Shown here in pieces: positions 1 to 10,401 of a DNA stretch of 64,000 nt (position 1 is its first letter; each line of letters begins with the position of its first letter). The translations under genes and the position numbers were made by a program. Origin of the DNA: Microthrixaceae bacterium (lineage in GTDB: Bacteria; Actinomycetota; Acidimicrobiia; Acidimicrobiales; Iamiaceae); assembly GCA_016702505.1 (NCBI GenBank), contig JADJDU010000011.1, forward strand, positions 115,644-179,643. The letters run 5' to 3'. Under the pieces are notes generated by a model. The model saw only the letters and a list, made by a program, of their open reading frames with translations. It ran no database searches and had not been told where the DNA came from.

Positions 1-535
<535 letters not shown>

Positions 536-585
536 TCAGAGGCGTGAACCTCGATCGTGGTGTGCCACACAGGCGACCGTGACGC

Positions 586-1200
586 TCAGTCGTCGGGCTG
601 GGCCCACAGCTCGGTAATGGAGCGGCCGAACTCGGCCAGCAGGTCGCGCAGGGTTGGCAGGCTGAGCCCCACCACGTTGGTGTGATCGCCCATCACTCCA
701 TCGATGAAAGGGGCAGACCGGCCGTCGAGGGTGAACGACCCAGCTACCACCAGCGGCTCACCCGTGGCGACGTAGGCGTCGACCTCGGCGTCGGTCATGG
801 GACCGAAGTGGACGGTGGTGGCCGCCACCCTTCCCGCGGCCTGGCCCGAGGCGGTGTCGATTAGGTGATGTCCGGTGTAGAGGGTGCCCTCCCGGCCCCT
901 CATTGCCCGGATCCGTTCGGCGGCCTCGCCCGGCCCCGACGGCTTTCCCCACACCCGACCCTCGATCTCGAACATGGAGTCGCATCCGAGCACCAGGGCA
1001 TCGTGGACCCGGGTGGCCACCTCCTCGGCCTTGGCCCGGGCCAGGGCGCCGACTAGTTCGGTGATCGGAGTCTCGCCGATCACCGAACTCACCTCGTCTT
1101 CGTCGACCCGGCTCACCACCACCAACGGTTCGATGCCTGCTGCCCTCAGCAGGGACAGGCGGGCCGGTGAGGCCGAGGCCAGGACGAGGGTTGAGGTCAT
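586..1200 (-). CDS. maf: Maf-family nucleoside triphosphate pyrophosphatase
   Basis: Members of the Maf/YhdE family hydrolyse non-canonical or pyrimidine NTPs to NMP and PPi. The start at 1200 places the family N-terminus LVLASASPARLSLLRAAGI directly after Met. The internal ALVLGCDSMFEIEGRVWGKP block carries the catalytic aspartate region, and MRGREGTLYTGHHLI follows. Length is 204 residues, normal for the family. An ATG on the opposite strand begins at 1199, so the neighbouring plus-strand gene may start back to back with it. The specific substrate cannot be read from sequence. Confidence 0.9.
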   Translation of the reverse strand: MTSTLVLASASPARLSLLRAAGIEPLVVVSRVDEDEVSSVIGETPITELVGALARAKAEEVATRVHDALVLGCDSMFEIEGRVWGKPSGPGEAAERIRAMRGREGTLYTGHHLIDTASGQAAGRVAATTVHFGPMTDAEVDAYVATGEPLVVAGSFTLDGRSAPFIDGVMGDHTNVVGLSLPTLRDLLAEFGRSITELWAQPDD

Positions 1201-1282
1201 GGCCACAATCTTGACCGGCGCGTTCGCCCGCTTTGAGCCATACCGCCACGCAACCGGTCTCGACGTCGGCCACAATGGCCGG

Positions 1283-1744
1283 GTGACCGAGGAGCATCAG
1301 CCCGCCGCACACTCCGGCGCACAACCGCCGCAGTCACCGATCGAGGAGCCATACGGGGTGCGGGCCGAACTGGCCGAACGCCTCGAGGTGCTTCGTGATG
1401 CCGCCATCGAAGCTGAGTACGCCACCGGCAAACGCGAAGCCACCGAAGAACTGGCAAAGCGCCACGTGCTGATCCGGTTGGCCACCATCGTCGTCGGTTT
1501 CGTGGTGCTGACCGGCGGCTTGGCCATGCTGGTACTGCCCGGCCCCGGGGTGGTCGGCGTGGTGGCGGGCTTGGGCATACTGGCCCGGGAGCTGCCGTGG
1601 GCGGCCCGGATGGTTGAGTATGTCAAGCGCAAGGCTCGCTACGAGGACATCCAGGCCCAACCCATGTGGCTCCAGGCGTCGCTGGGGCTGTTGGCGCTCA
1701 CCACCATGGCCGGCTCGCTGGTGTACTTCACCGTCATCCGCTGA
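1283..1744 (+). CDS. PGPGW-type small transmembrane protein
   Basis: About 153 residues. An acidic/polar N-terminus is followed by a membrane segment (VLIRLATIVVGFVVLTGGL), the family hallmark LVLPGPGVVGVVAGLGILA, an amphipathic AARMVEYVKRKARY stretch and a second membrane segment near the C-terminus. This matches the putative transmembrane PGPGW family, whose function is unknown. I chose the GTG at 1283. An in-frame ATG at 1199 would add 28 residues and overlap the maf start on the other strand, and it cannot be excluded. Confidence 0.75.
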   Translation: MTEEHQPAAHSGAQPPQSPIEEPYGVRAELAERLEVLRDAAIEAEYATGKREATEELAKRHVLIRLATIVVGFVVLTGGLAMLVLPGPGVVGVVAGLGILARELPWAARMVEYVKRKARYEDIQAQPMWLQASLGLLALTTMAGSLVYFTVIR

Positions 1745-1819
1745 CTCGGTCGGCCGATGACGTCGCCGCGCTCGCGCATCGGGCCTCGGCCAGACGAGTA
1801 GTGATACCGAAACGGGGAC

Positions 1820-1845
1820 TCACTTCGTGAGGTGATCGTCACCTC
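1820..1845. promoter_or_regulatory. Overlapping inverted repeats upstream of the secreted protease
   Basis: CTCAC-TTC-GTGAG (1820-1831 region) overlaps GAGGTGA-TCG-TCACCTC (1829-1845), two perfect short palindromes sharing their middle arm. They lie about 100 bases before the lipoprotein protease start, in the gap after the PGPGW gene. They could be an operator, or alternative hairpins in a leader or terminator. There is no T tract. Function is inference. Confidence 0.35.
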
Positions 1846-1947
1846 GCTCTCGGTGGTCGTAGGCAAGGCCATTTGGGTGTGGTACACCATGGCCAACCCA
1901 GTCAGTCGTTCCCGGATCCACGGGAACGGGAACGAAAGTGGTGCAGC

Positions 1948-3543
1948 ATGCGGGCACGGAAGTACTTCACCGTGGGGGTGGTGACCCTCGGGTTGCTCGC
2001 CTCTGCCTGTGGTAGCAGCGGCGGTGGCGACGCCAAGAAGGATGACGCCAAGGGAGGCGACAAGCAATCGACCTCCTCCGGTGCTGTCGACAGTGTCGAA
2101 GATGTACAGACCGCGGTGGTCCAGATCATCGCGGCGGGATCCTTCGTGGAACCCTCCGAATCCATCGCCGTCAGCGAGACCTATGAGGGCAAGAGCAGCG
2201 GCACCGGGTTCATCATCGACCCGTCGGGCATCGTCGTAACCAACAACCACGTGGTCACCGGCAACGCCAGCCTCGAGGTGTACGTCGACGGCAAGGACAA
2301 GCCGGTCAGCGCCAAGGTCCTCGGTGTGTCCGAGTGCAGCGACTTGGCCGTGATCGACCTGGAAGGCGACGGCTACCCGTTCCTGGCCTGGTCCGACAAG
2401 GACCCCAAGGTCGGCCTCGAGGTGCGGGCCGCCGGCTTCCCCCTCGGTGACCCCGAGTTCACCATGACCAACGGCATCATCTCCAAGGCCGAAGCCGCCG
2501 GAGACACCAACTGGGCATCGGTGGACAGCGTCGTCGAGCACGACGCCAACATCCAGCCCGGTAACTCCGGTGGTCCCCTGGTCGACGCGGCCACCGGCAA
2601 GGTCGTGGCCGTCAACTACGCCGGTGGCGACGTAGGCGGCACCGGGACTTCGCAGTTCTTCGCCATCTCCAACGTGCTGGCCGAACCGCTCGTGGAAAAG
2701 CTCCAGAAGGGCGACGTCGACTCGCTTGGCGTGAACGGGCGGGCGATCTACGACGAGGAATCGGGTCTGTCGGGCATCTGGGTGTCGGGCGTGGACACCA
2801 ACAGCCCCGCCGGTGAGCTGGGCCTCCAGGGCGGCGACATCATCGAGAAGATCGAAGGCCTGTCAATGGGCGCCGACGGCACCATGGCCGATTACTGCAA
2901 GGTGCTGCGGTCCCGCAACGCCGACGACAAGCTGGCCGTCCAGGTCCTGCGCTTCGATGAAGACGTCCGCATGCGGGGAGAGTTCAACGGCGACGAGTTG
3001 GAGCCCATCGAGTCGCTGGGAACCGCGGTCGAAGAGGAGACCGGACCACTCCAGACCGGTGGCGCCTACTCCGGCTTCACCCGGGTGTCAGACGACTCTG
3101 GTGCCATCAGCGTAGAGGTGCCCAACGAGTGGACCTCGATCGACGGGGCTCCGGTCACCCTCGAGGACGGCAGCACCTGGGCCAACGTGACCGCATCCAC
3201 CAACGTGCAGGGATACAACGACACCTGGAACACCCCTGGTGTGTCGATCACCGCAGCACCTGGTTCAGCGGTAGACGCTGATCCGACCACGGTTCTGAAC
3301 CTGTTCTCAGAGGGTGCTCTCGGTGCTTGCACCAACGACGGCCAACAGCCCTACGACGACGGGCTCTACACCGGCACCGTTCAGTACTTCAGCAACTGCG
3401 GTGGTAGCGGTGCATCGGCGGTGTACCTGGCGGCCAAGCCAGCCGACGGGTCCTTCATGGTCCTGGTCCAGGTCCAGATGGTCACAGAGGCCGATCTGGC
3501 CGCCCTCGACCAGATCGTGGCCACCTTCATCGTGACCGTCTGA
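1948..3543 (+). CDS. Secreted lipoprotein, trypsin-like (S1C/HtrA) serine protease with PDZ domain
   Basis: The start at 1948 gives a lipoprotein signal peptide with lipobox LASAC (Cys21), then a Gly/Lys/Asp-rich linker. The protease domain has the full triad: His101 (TNNHVV), Asp132 (CSDLAVI) and Ser207 (QPGNSGGPL). A PDZ domain follows (SGVDTNSPAGELGLQGGDII). About 170 C-terminal residues form an extra domain with little similarity that I recognise. Length is 531 residues. It probably acts on the outer face of the membrane in protein quality control. It stands alone, with a strong hairpin downstream. It is clearly different from the HtrA protein at 26818-28137. Confidence 0.88.
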   Translation: MRARKYFTVGVVTLGLLASACGSSGGGDAKKDDAKGGDKQSTSSGAVDSVEDVQTAVVQIIAAGSFVEPSESIAVSETYEGKSSGTGFIIDPSGIVVTNNHVVTGNASLEVYVDGKDKPVSAKVLGVSECSDLAVIDLEGDGYPFLAWSDKDPKVGLEVRAAGFPLGDPEFTMTNGIISKAEAAGDTNWASVDSVVEHDANIQPGNSGGPLVDAATGKVVAVNYAGGDVGGTGTSQFFAISNVLAEPLVEKLQKGDVDSLGVNGRAIYDEESGLSGIWVSGVDTNSPAGELGLQGGDIIEKIEGLSMGADGTMADYCKVLRSRNADDKLAVQVLRFDEDVRMRGEFNGDELEPIESLGTAVEEETGPLQTGGAYSGFTRVSDDSGAISVEVPNEWTSIDGAPVTLEDGSTWANVTASTNVQGYNDTWNTPGVSITAAPGSAVDADPTTVLNLFSEGALGACTNDGQQPYDDGLYTGTVQYFSNCGGSGASAVYLAAKPADGSFMVLVQVQMVTEADLAALDQIVATFIVTV

Positions 3544-3577
3544 GTCACGCGGGCCGGCCCAGGCCGGCAGCCAGCTC

Positions 3578-3612
3578 CCTCGGGGGCGGAGTCTTCGGAC
3601 CCGCCCCCGAGG
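3578..3612. terminator. Strong hairpin between convergent genes
   Basis: A perfect 12-bp stem (CCTCGGGGGCGG and its complement) surrounds an 11-base loop. It sits between the end of the plus-strand protease and the end of minus-strand ispG. There is no T tract, as is common in high-GC actinobacteria. It could serve both strands. Confidence 0.7.
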
Positions 3613-3724
3613 CGCGTCACAGCCCGGGTTCAGACGATCGGCCCGAACCTTCGACACAGAGCGGACAGGTCACTCCCAAGTCGGCTCATGTCGCGAACCG
3701 CGGCCGGGACCGCCCGTCGAGACG

Positions 3725-4969
3725 TCAGTTCTCGGCCAGGTGACGGCGGATCAGCTCGACCGTCTGTTCACTGTGGTTGGCATCGGCGCCCTTGTCGTCG
3801 AGCAGCGCGGCCCGATCGGCGTCAGCCTCGGCTTGAGCCTTGGCATCTGCGTGGGTGAGCGCCCCTTCGATGCCTTCGTCATTGATGCGGTTGGCCCACT
3901 CGACCAAGGCCTCGACCATCGCTCCCTCGGGCACCACCTTGACCACTTGGCCCTTTACGAACAGGTGACCCTTCTGACGACCGGCGGCAATACCCAGATC
4001 AGCATCTCTAGCCTCTCCCGGCCCGTTCACCACGCAACCCATGACCGCCACCTGGATGGGGATCTTGAGCTCCTCCAACGCCACCTGGGCATCGTTGGCC
4101 ACCTGGATCACATCTACCTCGGCCCGACCACACGAGGGACATGCGATCAAGTCCAGGCCCTTGCGTTCGCGCAAACCCATGGCTTCGAGCAACTGGCGCC
4201 CCGCCTTGGCCTCCTCCACCGGATCCGCGGTGAGCGAATAGCGGATGGTGTCGCCGATGCCCTCGGCCAATAGCGCCGCAATCCCGGCGGTGGCCTTGAT
4301 CAGGCCCGCCGGTGGAGGTCCGGCCTCGGTGACCCCGAGGTGCAGAGGGTGGTCGGTGACTTCCGATAGCTGCCGGTAGGCCTCGATCATGAGCGGCACG
4401 CTGGACGCCTTGACCGAGATCTTCACCTGGTCGAAGCCGACCTCAGCGAAGTAGGCCAGCTCCATCTGTGCCGACTCCACCATGGCCTCGGGGGTGACCC
4501 GGCCGCCGTACTTGCGGTAGAGCGACTCGTCGAGTGAGCCGCCGTTGACCCCGATGCGAATCGGCACGCCACGATCTCGAGCTTCACTGGCGATCAGCTT
4601 TATGTGTTCAGGTCGGCGGATGTTGCCAGGGTTGAGGCGCAGGCAATGAACGCCAGCCTCCAACGCGGCCAGCGCCATCCGATGGCTGTTGTGCACATCG
4701 GCCACGATCGGCACCGGAGCCCGGGGCACGATGTGGGCCAGACCGGCGGCAGCATCGGCGTCGTTGCACGTGCAGCGCACGATGTCTGCCCCGGCTCCGT
4801 AGAGGGCGTAGATCTGTTGGAGAGTGCCCTCCACATCGGCCGTCTTGGTGGTGGTCATGGACTGCACCGACACCGGGGCGCCACCCCCGACCGTTACCGG
4901 ATGAGACCGATGGTTCAACAACAACGCCCGGGTGGGGCGACGTTCAGCTACAGCAGCCGTCTCGTTCAT
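3725..4969 (-). CDS. ispG: 4-hydroxy-3-methylbut-2-enyl diphosphate synthase
   Basis: Penultimate enzyme of the MEP isoprenoid pathway; it converts MEcPP to HMBPP using a 4Fe-4S cluster. The protein is 414 residues, with the TIM-barrel start (VSVQSMTTTKTADVEGT), the RLNPGNI block and cluster ligands Cys277, Cys280 (CPSCG) and Cys312 plus Glu319 (GCVVNGPGEA). The C-terminal 45 residues are a charged Ala/Asp-rich tail beyond the usual core. The start codon overlaps the rseP stop (ATGA), so translation is probably coupled. It is the last gene of the rpsB-to-ispG run, which also carries dxr of the same pathway. Confidence 0.96.
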   Translation of the reverse strand: MNETAAVAERRPTRALLLNHRSHPVTVGGGAPVSVQSMTTTKTADVEGTLQQIYALYGAGADIVRCTCNDADAAAGLAHIVPRAPVPIVADVHNSHRMALAALEAGVHCLRLNPGNIRRPEHIKLIASEARDRGVPIRIGVNGGSLDESLYRKYGGRVTPEAMVESAQMELAYFAEVGFDQVKISVKASSVPLMIEAYRQLSEVTDHPLHLGVTEAGPPPAGLIKATAGIAALLAEGIGDTIRYSLTADPVEEAKAGRQLLEAMGLRERKGLDLIACPSCGRAEVDVIQVANDAQVALEELKIPIQVAVMGCVVNGPGEARDADLGIAAGRQKGHLFVKGQVVKVVPEGAMVEALVEWANRINDEGIEGALTHADAKAQAEADADRAALLDDKGADANHSEQTVELIRRHLAEN

Positions 4970-6583
4970 CGGGCTACCAACGGGTTGGCGATGTCGAGGT
5001 AGATGGTGGACACGAACAGCATCCCCATGAGCACCACCACCGCATAGGTGAACGGGATGAGCCGACCTACGTCGGCCAGGTAGCGGCGACGGCGCAGTCG
5101 GACCTCTTGGATCCGTTCGTACACAGCGATGGCCACATGGCCACCATCGAAGGGAAGCAGGGGCACCAGGTTGAACACGCCGATGAACACGTTGATCATG
5201 GCGAACAACACGATCAGAGCGCCCGGATCGATCGCAGCCATGTCCGAGCCGATCGACACCAGCCCGTAGATCGACAAGAGCCGGTTCTCGCCCGAAGCGG
5301 ATACCTCGCTGTCGTCGACCAGCCTGGTGGTGTTCTCTGTGACCGGGGCCGACGACTGGCGCTCCTCCTCCACCACCGCGGCCCGATCGGTGCGGGCGCC
5401 GGTCACCTGACCGGCGAAGTCAGAGATTCCGCTGGGGGTGAAGAACTGGCCCAGAGCTGCCACCGAGGTGACGGTCAGGTCGAAGAACTCCCGGGGCGCC
5501 GCCACAAGGCCCTCGACCACGCCGAGCCGTTCTGGCTCTGGCATCTCCCGACCGATGCCCACATATCCAGGCGATCCGGCCAGGGCCAAGGTATCCACCT
5601 CCATCGATGTGGTCCTGACCACCTCGTCTCGTTCATAGGTGACCTCGACGGGACCAGAGACCCCGGCCAGCATCTCCTCCAGCAACTGAGGGGTGGTGGC
5701 CTTGCTGAGCAGGTTGCCGTCTATGCGAACGATCTGATCGCCGGTTTGAAGGCCGGCTTCACGCGGGCTGACTCCCCTCGTGGACCCGTTCTGCCAGCCA
5801 GGTCATGAACGGTTCGAGGGTGACCGGAACCTCATGGCTTTGACCATCGCGCTCATAGACCACCGGGACGGTCTTGCCCTTCAACGGTTCGACCACCTCT
5901 CGTAGGTGGGTGAAGTCGGCGATCTCGTGACCGTCGATGACCGTGATTCGGTCACCGGGCTGGATCCCGGCCGCTTCGGCGCCGGATCCCTCCACCACGC
6001 CACTCACCCGCCAAGACGCCGCCTGTTCGGCACCGTCGAGGGTGCCGGCCGGCTGGCCGACCACCACCAGGGCCACATAGATCAGCACCGTGGCCAACAT
6101 GAAATGCATGGTCGACCCGGCCACCGCCACCCCCACACGAGGCCAGAACCCCTTCTGCCGGTAGGTCCGGTCCTCGTCGGCGGGGTCGACAGGCTCGATG
6201 TTGTGCATCCCGATGATCTTCACGTACGCACCTGCCGGTATGGCCTTGATGCCGTACTCGACCTCGCCGCGCCGGGTGGACCAGATCCGAGGTCCGAAAC
6301 CCAAGAAGAACTCGGTGACCTTCATGCCCGCTCGGCGGGCCATGACGAAGTGGCCCAACTCGTGCAAGAAGATCATGAGCACCAAGGCCAAGACCACCAC
6401 CAGCGTCCACGGGCTTGAAACCCCGAGCAGGACCAATGCCCCAATCAGGCCGGCCAGACGGAGACCGGCAAATCGCACCCCGACGGAGCTTCGACGGGAG
6501 GAGCCGGGGTGACCAGCACCCACGGCGACATCCGACTCGGTGTGCGCCTCGGCGGCGGGAATGTGGTTCTCGAGCTCGGTCAT
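4966..6583 (-). CDS. rseP: Site-2 intramembrane metalloprotease RseP, one frameshift
   Basis: Zinc protease that cleaves anti-sigma factors and other membrane substrates within the bilayer. The N-terminal part (to about 5770) has the HELGH active site at residues 74-78 in the first membrane segment, followed by PDZ-like sequence (AAGIQPGDRITVIDG). The C-terminal part restarts in another frame with a second PDZ motif (SPREAGLQTGDQIVRIDG) and the conserved NLVPLLPFDGGH. The frame change lies at about 5770-5805. Both catalytic halves are intact, so an indel error is likely. It starts inside the dxr stop (ATGA overlap) and is coupled to ispG. Confidence 0.92.
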
Positions 6584-7781
6584 GGTCCCGTGGCGGTCGA
6601 CGGCGGATCAGCCATAAGGGTACGGGCAACCGAGCGGGCCTGGGCATCGGCCTCTACGACATCTTCCACCGTTGCCAACGGGCGCCCATCGTGGCGGTCC
6701 AGCACCGCGGCGCACACCCCGGCTATGTCCACCCAACCGATCGCACCGGACAGGAACGCCGCCACCGCCTCCTCGTTGGCGGCGTTCAACCAAGCTGGCG
6801 CCGAACCCCCGGCCCTACCGGCGGCGTAGGCCAGACTCAGGCAGGGAAACGCGTCCAGGTCAGGGGGTTCGAAGTCCAGGCGAGCCAAGCTGGTCCAGTC
6901 GATGTCACCAAACGGTGTGCCCAGCCGATCGGGCCAGGCCAGGGCGTAACCGATGGGTAGGCGCATGTCGGGCATGGATAGCTGAGCGATCGTGGAGCCG
7001 TCGGTGTAGGTCACCATCGAATGGACCACCGACTGGGGATGAACCACGACATCGATCTGATCGAAGCCGATGCCCACGCCGTGGACGCCGGCTGGGACGC
7101 CGAACAGCTCGTGGGCTTCGATCACCTCCAAGCCCTTGTTCATGAGCGTCGACGAGTCCACGGTGATCTTGGGACCCATCGACCACGTCGGATGGGCCAA
7201 GGCGTCGTCGATGGTCACCCCGGCCAGGTCGGAGGCGCTGCGACCCCGGAACGGGCCACCACTGGCGGTGAGGACCAGGCGGTGCACCCGGGCCGGACCG
7301 GTCTCGTCGCGGGATCGGAGGCACTGGTGGATGGCCCCGTGCTCGCTGTCTACCGGGACCAGCTCGGCCCCTGGGGTCAGCCGGGCCTCCTGCACCACCG
7401 GACCACCGGCGATGAGCGACTCCTTGTTGGCCAGGGCCAAGCGCCGCCCGGCCTCCAGCGCGGCCAAGGTCACCCGGAGCCCGGCGAAACCGACCACCCC
7501 GTTGACGCAGACCTCGGCCTCGGCCCCGAGGCTGGCCAGGCCGTCCTCACCGGCACGCACCTCGATGCCGGGAGACGAGCCGACAGCTCTGACACGCCAG
7601 CCGGATCGGCCACCGCCACCACCCTCGGATGGAACCGCTGGGCCTGGTCGATCACCTCGTCCAGTCGACGGCCGCTGGCCCCCAGCGCCACCACCTCGAA
7701 CCGATCGGACTCGGCCTCTACGACCTCGAGCGTCTGCGTGCCGATCGACCCGGTGGACCCGACCAGAGAGACAGTGGTCAC
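6580..7781 (-). CDS. dxr: 1-deoxy-D-xylulose 5-phosphate reductoisomerase, one frameshift
   Basis: First committed step of the MEP pathway (DXP to MEP, NADPH-dependent). The N-terminus has the dinucleotide-binding block SLVGSTGSIGTQTLEVV. Further on are ALANKESLIAGG, the acidic metal site PVDSEHGAIHQCL, and LTASGGPFR. The frame changes near 7569-7571: restoring one base in the CCC/GG stretch joins SARLP to GIEVRAGEDGL without a gap. The start is GTG at 7781, overlapping the cdsA stop. Full length would be about 400 residues, normal for the family. Confidence 0.93.
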
Positions 7782-9019
7782 CCTGCGAGGGAGACGGTGA
7801 GCCAGTACATCACCGGCACCACGAACAACATCCCGTCGATGCGGTCCAAGGCCCCGCCGTGGCCGGGGAGAAGACCCGACATGTCCTTGACCCCGAGATC
7901 ACGTTTGAGCAGCGACTGGCACAGGTCACCCAGCGGCGCCGCCACTGCGGCCCCGATTCCGAGCAGGATGCCGGGCCCGGCGCCGGTCTCGACACCCCAT
8001 CCAAGAATGGCTACGCAGATCAACGTCACCGCGAAGGCCGCGCCCATGCCTCCCAGAAGCCCTTCGAGGGTCTTGTTGGGGCTGGCTGCCGACAACGGCC
8101 GGTGGCCCATGGCTCGCCCGACGAACAAGCCTCCGACGTCGTAGGCCACCGTGGCCAGCAGGGCGACCAGCAACAACCAGCGCCCGTCCTCGGGGATGGC
8201 GAGCATGGCCGCTGCCGTGGCCCCCAGGCCACCGATCCAGGCGATTCCCAGCAGGGTTGCCCCCGACCCTTCGAGCACGCGGGGATCAGACCCGCCCGCA
8301 CCCACCAGGTACCAGGGGTTCGCCGGCCGTACCCGGCTCGGGGAAATCGCTGGCCTCGGCGTTCCAGTCCTCGTCGCCAGCCCTCTCCCGGGCCCGTCGT
8401 CGTAGCTGTCCACCGATGCGCTCCAGTCGTCGTCCGATGCAACTGCTGTCTCACCCGCCTCCGAGCGTCGCTCCTCCACCCGAGCCTCCAGGTCGTCGAA
8501 GTCGACTGGTCGGTCGTCTCCACCCAGGGCGCCCATCTTGACCTGCTCGCTGTCGGTGGCGAGCCGTTCCATGAAGCCGTCGTCCTCCCAGGCATCGTCT
8601 GCGTCTCGCCAACGAGGAGTGGATGTGGCGAACGACGACCAGGCGTCGAGGTCCTCACCGTCTTCGGAAAAGGGCGAATCGTCGCCGATGAGCACCGCCG
8701 GCACCTCCCCGGTGGGGGGTTCGGTCCAGTGGGGCATGTCGACCGGTCCGGTGACCGGATCAGGAGCGGGCTGGATCGGTGGGCGCTCGATGCGGGTCGG
8801 GTCCGAACTGGCGTCTAGGGGGAAGCGCAGCGACGGCCGGGGCCCGACCGGCGGGGAAGCGGGACGATCGCCGTAACGCTTCTGGTTGTCTCCCCGCCTC
8901 TCCGCCACGTCGCCCCGCTCCATGGCCTCGGCCGCCTCGTCGGCGCCGATGATCCGCACCCCCTCACCAGGTTCGGTAGGTGGGGTGTCATCTGAGTGGG
9001 GCCTGCGCTGGTCGTCCAT
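7778..9019 (-). CDS. cdsA: Phosphatidate cytidylyltransferase with long acidic N-terminus
   Basis: Makes CDP-diacylglycerol from phosphatidate and CTP at the membrane. The C-terminal catalytic signature is complete (residues about 369-393: QSLLKRDLGVKDMSGLLPGHGG then LDR), as is the SPNKTLEG block. Residues 1-230 are hydrophilic and acidic, a type of extension seen in actinobacterial CdsA. The N-terminal membrane helices normally found between that extension and the WYLVGAG stretch (residue 236) seem to be missing. An alternative frame over 8310-8400 reads as more acidic sequence, so one or more indels or a small deletion may sit there. Confidence 0.88.
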   Translation of the reverse strand: MDDQRRPHSDDTPPTEPGEGVRIIGADEAAEAMERGDVAERRGDNQKRYGDRPASPPVGPRPSLRFPLDASSDPTRIERPPIQPAPDPVTGPVDMPHWTEPPTGEVPAVLIGDDSPFSEDGEDLDAWSSFATSTPRWRDADDAWEDDGFMERLATDSEQVKMGALGGDDRPVDFDDLEARVEERRSEAGETAVASDDDWSASVDSYDDGPGRGLATRTGTPRPAISPSRVRPANPWYLVGAGGSDPRVLEGSGATLLGIAWIGGLGATAAAMLAIPEDGRWLLLVALLATVAYDVGGLFVGRAMGHRPLSAASPNKTLEGLLGGMGAAFAVTLICVAILGWGVETGAGPGILLGIGAAVAAPLGDLCQSLLKRDLGVKDMSGLLPGHGGALDRIDGMLFVVPVMYWLTVSLAG

Positions 9020-9052
9020 CGTCTCTCCTGTAGCCCGGGGCGGCGGTGGCCG

Positions 9053-9622
9053 TCAGTCCTCGAGCAGCTCCTGCTCCTTGATTCCCAGGGCAGCATCGAT
9101 CTCGGCCTCTGAGGAGTGGGTGATCTTGTCGAGCTCCTTCTCGGCTCGGGCCAGCTCGTCTTCTGACAGCTCCCCGTCCTTTTCGAAGGCCTCGAGCTCC
9201 TGACGGCCCGAACGCCGGACGTTTCGCACCGCGATGCGCCCGTCCTCGGCCATGCCCTTCACCACCTTCACGAACTCCTTGCGGCGTTCAGCGGTGAGCG
9301 GCGGGAACGACAGACGAATGCTGGCACCGTCGTTGCTGGGGTTGAGCCCGAGGTCAGACATGCGTATCGCCTTCTCGATGGCACCGATCGCCGCCTTGTC
9401 GTAGGGCGTCACCACCAGCATCCGAGCCTCGGGCACCGAAAAGCCAGCGAGTTGCTGCAACGGCACGGTGGAGCCGTAGTACTCAACGGGGAGCTTCTCG
9501 ACCAGGGCCGGGGCGGCCCGGCCGGTGCGTACGTTCCCGAACTCCGAGCGGGTCCGAGTGACCACCTTGGCCATGCGCTCGCGGGCGTCGTCCAGCACCA
9601 TGGACACGGTTTCGTCGGTCAT
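9053..9622 (-). CDS. frr: Ribosome recycling factor
   Basis: Works with EF-G to split post-termination ribosomes. The 189-residue product from the ATG at 9622 is full length. Hallmarks are the helical N-terminus, VRTGRAAPALVEKLPVEYYG, the LVVTPYDKAAIGAIEKAI block, LGLNPSNDGASIRL and the PPLTAERRKEFVK helix. It lies 31 bases from the cdsA start and 22 bases from pyrH, inside the conserved pyrH-frr-cdsA order. Confidence 0.97.
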   Translation of the reverse strand: MTDETVSMVLDDARERMAKVVTRTRSEFGNVRTGRAAPALVEKLPVEYYGSTVPLQQLAGFSVPEARMLVVTPYDKAAIGAIEKAIRMSDLGLNPSNDGASIRLSFPPLTAERRKEFVKVVKGMAEDGRIAVRNVRRSGRQELEAFEKDGELSEDELARAEKELDKITHSSEAEIDAALGIKEQELLED

Positions 9623-9644
9623 GACTGGGGCTCGTGGAGAACGG

Positions 9645-10399
9645 TCACCGGACCAGGGTACCGACTCCCGCCTCGCCGGTGAGGACACGCCGCAGGTTTC
9701 CTACCAGCAACGCATCGAACACCACGATGGGGAGGTCGTTGTCCATGCAGAACGTGATCGAGGTCGGGTCCATAACCTTCAGGCCCCGGTTCAACACATC
9801 CATATACGTGATCTCGTCGAGCTTGGTGGCCGACGGATCCAGCTTGGGGTCGGCGGTGTACACGCCATCGACGCCCGAGTGGGTGCCCTTCACCACCGCA
9901 CCGGCCGACAGCTCGGCGGCCCGGGCGGCCGGGCGTGTCGGTGGTGAAGAACGGGGCGCCCGAGCCCGCCGGCCAGGATCACCACTCGGCCCTTCTCCAG
10001 GTGACGCTCGGCCCGGCGACGGATGTAGGGCTCGGCGATCTGCTCCATGTGCAGCGCGGTCATCACCCGGGTGGGCTGCTCGAGCTGTTCGAGGGTGTCC
10101 TGAAGGGCCAGGGAGTTGATGACCGTGGCCAGCATGCCCATGTAGTCGGCCTGGGCCCGATCCATGCCGGCTCCGGCGCCGGTCATCCCCCGCCAGATGT
10201 TCCCGCCACCGATGACGATGGCCACGTCCACGCCCATGGACCGGGCGTCGACCACCTCCTCGGCCAGCTGGCGCACGATGGTGCCGTCGATGCCGAAGCC
10301 GGCCGAACCGGCGAACGCCTCGCCCGACAGCTTGAGCACGATCCGACCCCAGCGGGGGGTCACCCCGCCGGATCGGGTGCCGGCATCCGTGGCGGCCAC
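9645..10399 (-). CDS. pyrH: UMP kinase, two closely spaced frameshifts
   Basis: Phosphorylates UMP to UDP and belongs to the amino-acid-kinase fold. The N-terminal two thirds read [23 protein letters not shown] and [17 protein letters not shown]. The last third has [28 protein letters not shown] and [12 protein letters not shown]. Between them, indels near 9968 and 9930 break the [14 protein letters not shown] motif, which is readable in a third frame. Two one-base corrections restore the family sequence. The start is GTG at 10399, five bases from the tsf stop. Confidence 0.93.
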
Positions 10400-10401
10400 C
10401 G

